Shown here piece after piece: positions 59,801 through 64,000 of a DNA stretch of 64,000 nucleotides. Where the stretch lies: the NCBI RefSeq assembly GCF_024763615.1, contig NC_077223.1, positions 23,374,001 through 23,438,000 of the forward strand, given 5' to 3'. The DNA is from Phlebotomus papatasi. Taxonomy: Eukaryota > Arthropoda > Insecta > Diptera > Psychodidae. The position numbers and the translations under genes are program-made. The notes under the pieces were generated by a model. That model did no database searches. It was given only the letters and a program-made list of their open reading frames with translations, and was not told where the DNA came from. Each line of letters opens with the position of its first letter. Position 1 is the first letter of the stretch.

Positions 59801-60527
59801 CAGATATATCTCCTATTGGAATAATGTAATTTTAAACAAAAGATATTGATAACTTACAACTGAATGTTTTTAAATATTCCATATAACAAAGAAAACCAAC
59901 TCTGTTGAGATCTTCTCGTGTAATACATTTATACTTTTCAATAAAATCGAAATTGAAGTGTCTCAAATATCTCATCATCCTTTTAGATATACTGAGTATC
60001 TCTTTCCTTTAAATTCAATTAATTGAAAACGTTTCATTCTCAAGAAATTAATGCCTTGTCATGTGTGATAATCCAATAAGCTCATCATTGCTGAGAAATT
60101 CTCATTATATCGATTTAATTAACCTCCAGAGAATGAAGTGAAAAGCGCTATAGAATCATTCACCAATTTTTCTCAATTGACTAAAGAATCGAATAAAATG
60201 CAGAAGAACTAAAAGCAATTGCACAAGAGTCCACTTAAATAAGTCGCACGAGCTACTATAGAGACACTTCTGACGCGATTGAATTAACAACAATTGATAA
60301 ATGAGAGTGAGGAGACTCGGAGTGATCATCATATTTAAGAAACATCTTTTCAACAGCTAAATCATTCACAACACTATAGAGCTAGTTTATATTCAAAATG
60401 GAATTTTTCGTTAGAGAATGTCTTAGGAAATCCCGCATGTATCATCAAAACTATTTGCGAATACATATTTTTTTTTTACAAATATAAAATTTTAAAATAT
60501 TACCCCGTTTTTACAATTATCAGCCAT
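37461..60527 (-). CDS. Gene B: SLC16 / monocarboxylate-transporter-like protein, ten coding exons
   Basis: Minus-strand exons are 60527-60504, 55663-55539, 55460-55294, 51112-50969, 46367-45714, 45644-45514, 41939-41705, 41643-41242, 37991-37760 and 37683-37461. They sum to 2337 nt (778 aa plus TGA), all in phase. The start exon encodes MADNCKNG, with TAA in frame upstream and A at -3. DGGYGW is at residues 48-53. GYYFETKRSLATG is the central motif. Residues about 215-500 are a long hydrophilic loop with DIFYSGSVTNLREFQSQ. LLKDPVFMM begins helix 7. NTFGR is at 571-575 in helix 8, and LLVDLLGLDKLTNAFG in helix 10. An acidic tail of about 80 residues follows helix 12. It is a tandem paralogue of gene A. 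The end of exon 6 is uncertain: GAA|GTACGT (used here) or AGT|GTTAGT at 45439 would both keep frame. Intron 9 has a weak GTTCCA donor. Substrate unknown. Confidence 0.9.
38040..39372 (-). other. Part of gene B intron 8, with a dispersed repeat and a (CT)n run
   Basis: 38050-38340 matches 44560-44710 in inverted orientation (ATGCTGTTTGTCCGTCTG, CCACGCCTAGA). A (CT)n microsatellite lies at about 38822-38853. No gene is seen; the frames at 38685-38919 are read from the simple repeat. Confidence 0.55.
38822..38853. repeat. (CT)n microsatellite
   Basis: About 16 CT dinucleotide units with one early interruption, in intron 8 of gene B. Confidence 0.95.
39373..40281. mobile_element. TA-flanked element, GGGAGACCGGGGCAAAAC ends, with a retroelement insert
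   Basis: The ends GGGAGACCGGGGCAAAAC and AATTTTGCCCCAATCTCCC are inverted and TA-flanked (39371-39372 and 40282-40283). The interior has two related blocks (CTCTACAACATTGCAGAAG and CTCTACAACTTTGTCGAAG). About 39755-40062 is a retroelement 3' end: a frame with VIFWNELPRTRKRELLSRF, like the last residues of some non-LTR proteins, then ATCAATAAATGTAAAAATAT. Confidence 0.7.
40535..40800. mobile_element. TTTACGAACA palindromic element, half copy
   Basis: The right half of the family seen at 23761 and 61846: GGAAAACAAACATTTACGAA, AAAATGTTCGTCAAATGATC, TTTTACAAAATATTTTTTTC in the same order. The left part is missing. It is located in intron 8 of gene B. Confidence 0.65.
40826..40985 (+). mobile_element. 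RTE-type retrotransposon 3' end, decayed copy 2
   Basis: It aligns by eye with 17780-17945: CAGAATCTTGCCTTG, CTTGAGATCGAAC, GAGCCCGCGATCCCAATAGG, GATAATTGGTTGAAAATGA. It ends in a GATGATGGTGAT tail and stops at the next element (40996). The reading frame is broken. Confidence 0.75.
40996..41211. mobile_element. TA-flanked MITE, GGGTAAAATGATGTAATTTG ends
   Basis: The left end GGGTAAAATGATGTAATTTG is mirrored by CAAATTACCCCATTTTACCC. TA is on both sides (40994-40995 and 41212-41213). The subterminal block TTTTCTCATTGTTTCAGATG with AGCAAAGAGAAAAC is shared with elements at 32173, 46955 and 26609. It ends 30 nt before the exon at 41242. Confidence 0.8.
42004..42200. mobile_element. 197-bp MITE, CGGGCTTCAGACTTAAGG ends
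   Basis: The left end CGGGCTTCAGACTTAAGGC with TTAGCCAT is mirrored by ATGGCTAAACC and TTTAGTCTGAAGACCG. Non-coding. It lies in the 3.6-kb intron of gene B, 65 nt upstream of the exon at 41939 on the minus strand. Confidence 0.65.
42721..44347. mobile_element. 1.6-kb giant palindrome, Tc1-like, arms about 650 bp
   Basis: The ends CAGTGGCGGCCATAAAAATA and TATTTTTATGGCCGTCACTG are inverted, flanked by TA (42719-42720 and 44348-44349). The pairing extends inward, with small indels, to about 43370 and 43670 (for example GTTCCACGTTCCAATGGTAT and its inverse). The loop of about 300 bp contains a frame with RVLFYDETEF and WLHSDKIFE, resembling the first catalytic block of Tc1/mariner transposases (xVLFSDExxF...W...GE.F). 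The remaining catalytic blocks are missing. It sits in intron 6 of gene B. Confidence 0.85.
44350..45513 (-). other. Rest of gene B intron 6
   Basis: 44560-44710 is the inverted partner of 38050-38340. The remainder is AT-rich with no repeat or coding structure recognised. If the alternative donor at 45438 is used, 45439-45513 would be coding (25 extra residues). Confidence 0.55.
46955..47833. mobile_element. 879-bp TA-flanked element, GGGTAAATTAAGCT...CAAAACC ends
   Basis: The left end GGGTAAATTAAGCTAATTC with AAAACC is mirrored by GGTTTTGAATTAGG and TCATTTACCC. TA is on both sides (46953-46954 and 47834-47835). The right half recurs at 18232-18592 and the left part at 62864-63105. The subterminal GTTTTAGATGGGAAAGGAG block is shared with other families. 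Non-coding. Confidence 0.8.
48489..48809. mobile_element. TA-flanked Tigger-type MITE, CAGTGCCCGCT ends
   Basis: The left end CAGTGCCCGCTTCGTTATCC and the right end GGATTAGAGAGCGGGCACTG are inverted, flanked by TA (48487-48488 and 48810-48811). ATCCGGAT motifs recur inside both arms. CAGTG ends with a TA duplication are typical of pogo/Tigger elements. It has no transposase. Confidence 0.75.
49842..49984. mobile_element. 143-bp TA-flanked MITE with CGTACGATCCCAAGCTT arms
   Basis: The left arm GGGAAAAGTGCCTTTGCCC with CTTCGTACGATCCCAAGCTT is mirrored by AAGCTTGGGATCGTACGAA and GGGCAATTTCCC. TA is on both sides (49840-49841 and 49985-49986). Very well preserved arms. Confidence 0.8.
50148..50968 (-). 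other. Part of gene B intron 4, nothing recognised
   Basis: Unique AT-rich intron sequence up to the donor of exon 4 (GGAG|GTAAGT at 50968). No repeat structure or gene seen. Confidence 0.5.
51314..51519. mobile_element. TA-flanked element, GGGTAAAATATAGAATTCCG left end
   Basis: The left end GGGTAAAATATAGAATTCCG with GACAA is partly mirrored by TTGTCCGGTATTCC near 51505. The outermost right end has diverged, so the border is approximate. It fits the GGGTAAA terminal code. Intron 3 of gene B. Confidence 0.5.
51520..53114 (-). other. Part of gene B intron 3, with a retroposon tail
   Basis: 52835-52995 is a second copy of the retroposon 3' end described at 24640. Otherwise AT-rich intron sequence with no gene. 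Confidence 0.5.
53115..54489. mobile_element. GGGGAGATTGGGGCAAAGTCAC element, long copy
   Basis: The left end GGGGAGATTGGGGCAAAGTC and the right end GACTTTTTGCCCCAGTCTCC pair, flanked by TA (53113-53114 and 54490-54491). It aligns through most of its length with 56773-57517 but carries two extra blocks: about 53573-53955 (starting after CATGTCTCGCCGC) and about 54135-54420. The frame at 53532-53795 falls in the extra block, has no domain, and is not called. Confidence 0.75.
56773..57517. mobile_element. GGAGAGATTGGGGCAAAAAGTC element, shorter copy
   Basis: The left end GGAGAGATTGGGGCAAAAAG and the right end CTTTTTGCCCCAGTCTCCCC pair, flanked by TA (56771-56772 and 57518-57519). Same family as 53115-54489, about 85 percent alike by eye where both exist. 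Non-coding. Confidence 0.8.
57536..57795. mobile_element. TGGCTCCGGCACAC-family MITE
   Basis: The ends ATGGTTCCGGCACACCTTT and AAAAGGTGTTCCGGAGCCAT are inverted, flanked by TA. Same family as 26949-27210, including the internal AAATTCGATCGAGCTAAATT region and a purine-rich run. Only 18 nt separate it from the element ending at 57517. Confidence 0.85.
57862..58002. mobile_element. Palindromic MITE, copy 2 (CACAATAACTTTTGTTT ends)
   Basis: The ends GCGCACAATAACTTTTGTTT and AAACAAAAGTTATTGTGCC pair. The centre (GAGCGAGATGACTAGATCTA) is the reverse complement of the centre at 122-263, so this copy is inverted relative to the first. Confidence 0.75.
58040..58500. mobile_element. Two decayed TGGCTCCGGCACAC-family MITEs in a row
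   Basis: 58040-58255 has ATGGCTCTGACACACCTTTT and GTGCAGAAACCA ends, TA-flanked. 58312-58500 has ACACACCTTCTATTAGATC and GATCTAAAAGGTGTGTTG. Both keep the TTTTCCTGAT/ATCAGGAAAA subterminal motif but have lost much of the centre. Confidence 0.7.
58826..59031. mobile_element. Inverted-repeat element, AAGGGCCCAAATAGACTCAG family
   Basis: The left part AGACTCAAACTGATCTTCGA with GAATATTTAGCC is mirrored by AATATTCTCGAAGATTAACC and TGAGTCTATTTGGGCCC. Related to the outer arms at 15923-16670 and to loose fragments near 28400 and 28830. Confidence 0.6.
59384..59760 (-). mobile_element. Diverged relative of the pogo-like MITE
   Basis: The order of motifs matches 1886-2544: GTGTCAAATATCGGACAG, GTTGTATGCAACCC, TTAACACATTT, then, reversed, a peptide ending KKFRKGKK and TGTCCGATATTGCAAGC. 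The right end is diverged, so its border is approximate. Confidence 0.5.
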
Positions 60528-60660
60528 ATTATCTTGAACTTTTTTTTACTTCACTTTTCCGTTCAACTTCACTTGCAGAAGAATAACTATTTTACTTTTT
60601 CTATTTCTTGTACTTCTGTTACTCGTAACTTGAACAACTTGTTGCACTTGACACAGAAAA
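60528..60660 (-). promoter_or_regulatory. Probable 5' UTR of gene B
   Basis: The sequence just before the start codon is rich in AAGTG/GAAG words of the kind seen in insect leaders (CAAGTGCAACAAGTTG, GCAAGTGAAGTTGAACGG, AAAAGTGAAG), has no upstream ATG for more than 120 nt, and has an in-frame TAA before the start. No clear initiator was fixed. A TCAGTC at 60933-60928 is a possible start about 400 nt upstream. Confidence 0.4.
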
Positions 60661-61388
60661 TTCCAATCCACTATCAGTTGACTCTTATCCGATGAAGATG
60701 AAAAATTTTTTCACATTTACATTTTCCCTTTCAATACTTTGGGAAAAAAAGAGCAAAAATTGCATGTAAATTGAATCACGTTTTAGAAGGAAAATTTTCC
60801 TTCCTGAAATGCTAAGAAATATTTTTGTATTTTTCAAATTTGTCAATAGGATGCAAATTGTAAGGAAGTTGCTGTTGAGAAGAACCCGCCTTCGCAATCA
60901 CTCACAACACAAGAGATGCCCGGAGACGACTGATATTGTTGGTCTCGTCACAGAATATTGATACCGAATGAAGTTGAAAATTCTAATACAATTGTAATGT
61001 TACGAGTATCTTGACGCTTATATTCTCTCCTCTCTTCAATTTCCCATTTGTGTACATATGGATTTATTATTGACGAGAGATACACAGACCAATGAAAACT
61101 AATATTCTCATACTGAAATACCCAAAAGAGTGAATATTTGCCAAAAGTATTTGTCAATTTGTGAATGAAATAAAATTAGAGAAAAATATTTATATTGAAT
61201 AAAGCAAAAAAAAATAACCACAACAATATGTTCCCCATGAGTTTAAAACCAAACTATCAATTCGTTTAATAAGCTTATCATAAAATTAAACTGTTTGCCA
61301 AATGCACTTGAAGATACTCTCTTGGTCTTTCTGTGAGAGAGAAACCACATAATTCCTTTGATAAGAAGTCTACAAATTTGCCTCAAAA
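60661..61388. other. Upstream of gene B: possible promoter region, no gene seen
   Basis: It contains the TCAGTC motif noted above and otherwise AT-rich sequence. Frames at 60685-60897 and 60948-61157 have no domain. Confidence 0.4.
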
Positions 61389-61525
61389 GGCGTCTACACA
61401 TTGGGAAAATTTTTCGTCAAAAATTGCGTTTTTGACAGAAATTTGACGTTTCCCCCTACAACGCTGCAGGGAATTTCCTTCAAAAATGCGATTTTTGACA
61501 AAAATTGCTCCCAATGTGTAGAGGC
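61389..61525. mobile_element. 137-bp MITE, GGC(C/G)TCTACACATTGGGA ends
   Basis: The left arm GGCGTCTACACATTGGGAAA and the right arm CTCCCAATGTGTAGAGGCC are inverted, followed inward by TTTTTGACAGAAATTTGACG / GCGATTTTTGACAAAAATTG. No clear target duplication. Non-coding. Confidence 0.7.
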
Positions 61526-61845
61526 CAAAAAGGGAATGAGAAAATTTCTAATCTATCACCAATTGATGCCTTAACTGATGACACATATTTTTCTGAAAAT
61601 CCCACTCATCTCTAGAGTCCATAACATAGAGTTTGATAATAGTCTTGAGAGTTTATGAAATGTATGATTCAAGTTATAACCATATTAAAATTCTACAAGA
61701 ATATTTGTGGTCTCTCAAAAAAGCAAGGCTTTTTCTTGGTTAACAAATGTAACATTTTATTTTAAAAAAATCCGGTTATTGTCGTAAGCGAGTTTCACAG
61801 GAAAAATTTTCCATTAAATTGTTCATGAATGTTTTTGTGAATCCC

Positions 61846-62245
61846 TATTGGGGACTTAGGAAATGCTCGTAAATCGTATAACATACCAAAAAATTTGTAA
61901 ATGTTTATAATTTTCACAAACATTGTTTGTAACATAATCACTTAACGAGCACTTTTTGTTCTTTTACAAACATATGTTCGTAAACACACAAAAATATTCG
62001 TGAAATTTTGTCATTTGTTCGTAAACTTTTGTCAGGCAAACAAAAACGTACGAACATAGGTTTGTAAAAGAATAAAAAAATGCTCGTTCAGAGCTCATAA
62101 TACGAATAATGTCTGAAACAAAATACGAACTACGAACTTTTACGAACTTTGTTTTTGTGTTATTCAATTGACGAGCATTGTGTAAGTCCCTAGTAGAAAT
62201 TCAATAGTATTTATAAACAATTTTACAAAATATTTTTTTCTGTGT
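61846..62245. mobile_element. TTTACGAACA palindromic element, full copy
   Basis: The left end CCCTATTGGGGACTTAGGAA with ATGCTCGTAAATCGTATAAC is mirrored by TTATTCAATTGACGAGCATT and AAGTCCCTAGTAGAAATTC. Many TTTACGAAC/GTTCGTAAA subrepeats. Same family as 23761-24160. Confidence 0.75.
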
Positions 62246-62300
62246 TTTCTAGGATAGTGCCATAGTTATGGCCAAGATTGTAATAGGCATCTCGCATATA

Positions 62301-62728
62301 GGGTAAATGTGCCAAATTCCGGCCAGCTTGCAATTTCGGCCACCTTTTTTGTTCCTCGAATTTTCATGAATTTTTAGTTTTTACATACTCTAGAGATTAT
62401 ACAATGCAAAAGAATAACAAAAAATGTAGCTTCGACAAACGAGATGACGTGAAAAAGGCATTGAAAAAATTCCTGAAGGGCAAGGAACTATGAGAATGAA
62501 GGTGGCCGAAATAGGGCACTAAAGCTATGTCTACATTTTTATTCATTTTAAAATGTATTAAGAATGATTTTAGAGTAAATAAAGACGATAAACTGTCTAC
62601 AAGGTTCTAAGCAACACTCCTTAAGGAGAAGGAATTAAAAAAAATCAATTTCTTTTAAAGATATTACATTTCAAATTTGAGAATTTGGCGCTTGCATGCA
62701 ACTATGCCGAAATTTGGCACACTTACCC
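62301..62728 (+). mobile_element. pogo-like MITE with a 29-codon transposase start
   Basis: The ends GGGTAAATGTGCCAAATTCC and GAAATTTGGCACACTTACCC are inverted, TA-flanked (62299-62300 and 62729-62730). The frame at 62404-62493 reads MQKNNKKCSFDKRDDVKKAL, then KKFLKGKEL and stop: a cut-down Psq helix. Closely similar to 1886-2544 in the opposite orientation. Confidence 0.75.
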
Positions 62729-62863
62729 TACCTTAGATTTATCTCATAAAATGATTTTTGGGAATCATAAATGTAGCGTTCAAGTACGATATTAACTCAT
62801 TTGCTAACAGGAAATATTTGGCTTTTGGATTTCACATGAACCAACTCCGAGAATTTTTGTCTA

Positions 62864-63105
62864 GGGTAAATTAAGCTTATTCAAAACCTGCTCCAAATGG
62901 AAATTTTTCGCTACTCCAAATGGAAACATCATTGTTTTCACAATAAATACAATACTAAATTATTAGGGGAGACCGGGGTACTTTTAGCCAGCAAATGAAA
63001 CTTTTTTTCCGCGTATGATTTGTGCAAAAATGATAATGTAATCTTTATTGTTAATGGTACGTGAAGTTTTCAAATGAAATAATTACCTATTTCGTGAACA
63101 AAAAG
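62864..63105 (+). mobile_element. Left part of the GGGTAAATTAAGCT element, partial copy
   Basis: It matches the left end of 46955-47833 (GGGTAAATTAAGCTTATTC, CAAATGGAAATTTTTCGCTA), then AGGGGAGACCGGGG, another terminal-code end, and then returns to family sequence (TGAAATAATTACCTATTTCG). Either an internal deletion or another insertion lies between the two blocks. Confidence 0.6.
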
Positions 63106-63537
63106 GGCACTGAAAAAAATATGGGCACCCATTCTGGCAATGTTGTTATACCAGTTGAAAATCCCCATACATTAGTGGAACATATACCCCTATCAGACAT
63201 GCAAAAGACTAAAAGTTGCTAATGTTTAACTGAAGGAGACAAAATCTTGAAAATTTGCTCCAGTATAAAAATTGTACCAACGCCGTAAAAGTTTTTTTCT
63301 CTGCTTTGGTAAAATAAGATACCAAAAAACACTCAAATGTTTTCACTGGTAATATATTTCCAGCACCAGTAATATAGTTTACTGAATGCAGTATGAATCT
63401 ACAGTTGTCACTTTCTTTTGTTGTCTAATTGTCTCTTTCATACGCCCTGCACAAGATGTAACAGACTGCGTTGCTCAGAAGCGTCAGTTCTCATTTTTAC
63501 TAAGTGCAGTGAAGAGTGAAAAATGTGATTTTGTGAC

Positions 63538-63835
63538 ATGTTCATTGGAAAATTTGTCTTTCCTAAGTTTTCCTTGAGTGGAAGGGTAAGTAGTTGTTTC
63601 TTTGCTATACCAGGAAGTGGGCTCAGTGACAAAATAATCAAAATAAACCTTCTTTTCTAGAAATTTCTTTTATAACCTAACATTTTGCTCTCCTTTGTGA
63701 CAGAAAAACAAAATTTCTATTTCTTCATATTTCTTCTCTTTGCAGATAAACGATTCAACGGTAATATCTCTGAAAAAGCCTTTTGATGCCGGCAACTGCA
63801 GTGATATTCATGAGCGTGAGTGTAAAAGATACTGA
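63538..63835 (+). CDS. Possible 45-aa protein of the small two-exon unit
   Basis: From the first usable ATG (63538) the frame runs in phase across the splice junction (63585 to 63746) to TGA at 63833-63835, 46 codons in all. The end includes DAGNCSDIHERECKRY. No family is recognised and there is no signal peptide. Competing frames exist: a 22-codon frame from ATG 63810 that stops at TGA 63876-63878 and stays open for 24 more codons to TAA, and an unspliced 63-codon frame at 63386-63577 with a hydrophobic start. None is clearly favoured. Confidence is low. Confidence 0.2.
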
Positions 63836-63951
63836 ATTGCATCCGGATCCGGAGGAGCTTGCTGTCAAGAAACTTTGACTGACGGCTCGTAAAGAGAATG
63901 GAAAATTTTACGACTATCGGAGGATTCAACGACTTTTTAAGTTTTTACTTA

Positions 63952-63957
63952 AATAAA
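63952..63957 (+). terminator. Candidate poly(A) signal of the small plus-strand unit
   Basis: AATAAA lies about 200 nt after the acceptor at 63746 and is followed by T-rich sequence. It supports a 3' end just before the window edge. Confidence 0.35.
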
Positions 63958-64000
63958 TAGTTTTATTTTAAATTATATATTGCGTTTTATTATATAAATA

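Larger units (their letters stand above)
55664..60503 (-). other. First intron of gene B (4.8 kb), mostly mobile elements
   Basis: The intron runs from GGG|GTAATA (60503) to the acceptor TGTATAG before 55663. It contains the elements at 56773, 57536, 57862, 58040, 58312, 58826 and 59384. The gaps (55664-56770, 59765-60500) show no repeat or gene. Confidence 0.6.
63486..63980 (+). other. Candidate small two-exon transcription unit
   Basis: An initiator TCAGTT has its A at 63486. AGTGCAGTGAAGAGTGAAAA follows, typical of insect leaders. A good donor, AAGG|GTAAGT, is at 63586. A pyrimidine-rich acceptor, CTCTTTGCAG, precedes 63746, and AATAAA is at 63952-63957. Together these look like a complete short gene, exons 63486-63585 and 63746 to about 63980. 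What it encodes is not settled (see the coding entry). It may be non-coding or may continue outside the window. Confidence 0.35.

Noticed and set aside
60900..60935. TCAGTC at 60933-60928 as the firm start site of gene B
   Set aside because: The downstream promoter match is poor and the nearest donor would leave a first exon of about 27 nt; kept only as a possibility.
63810..63950. Selenoprotein with TGA read as selenocysteine
   Set aside because: The frame continues only 24 codons after TGA, which chance explains easily, and I found no SECIS-like structure by eye in the short 3' end.

Overview
The window is nuclear DNA of an insect, most likely a dipteran. The evidence is indirect: two spliced transporter genes of insect type, many 61-78 bp GT-AG introns, TCAGT-type initiators, about two-thirds A+T, and very many short inverted-repeat transposons. 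No bacterial-style operon, rRNA, CRISPR array or intact tRNA gene is visible. Most of the sequence is introns and intergenic DNA built from nested mobile elements.

Two genes are well supported, both on the minus strand and in tandem. Gene A (coding 6730 down to 3952, six coding exons, 643 aa) and gene B (coding 60527 down to 37461, ten coding exons, 778 aa) each encode a 12-helix transporter of the SLC16 / monocarboxylate-transporter family. Each has the DGG-W/Y-GW signature at the start of helix 1, the YYFE-R-LA-G motif in the loop/helix-5 region, a long cytosolic loop between helices 6 and 7, and the arginine of helix 8. The exon chains were joined by hand; every junction keeps frame and both totals divide by three. 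Gene A probably has a non-coding first exon at 15161-14979. Gene B starts with a coding exon of only 24 nt at 60527-60504. Both proteins lack the lysine and aspartate that couple protons in vertebrate MCT1, so their substrates may not be lactate plus H+. At the right edge (63486 to about 63980, plus strand) there is a small two-exon transcription unit with an initiator, splice sites and a poly(A) signal, but its coding content is unclear.

Layout: 1-3950, downstream of gene A, with MITEs. 3952-6730, gene A coding exons. 6747-14978, probable 5' UTR intron of gene A. 15162-37160, intergenic, with RTE, jockey-like and pogo-like remnants, a tRNA-derived SINE, piggyBac-like MITEs and a 402-bp palindrome. 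37461-60527, gene B, whose large introns are filled with elements, including a 1.6-kb giant palindrome at 42721-44347. 60528-64000, gene B 5' region and the small plus-strand unit.

The most interesting non-genic signal is that more than ten otherwise unrelated inverted-repeat elements share one terminal code (TA target site, then GGGTAAA-, GGGGAGA- or GGGAAAA-type ends), and at least four of them also share a subterminal block. One family still carries the start of a pogo-type transposase. This suggests a modular group of elements using one or a few transposases.
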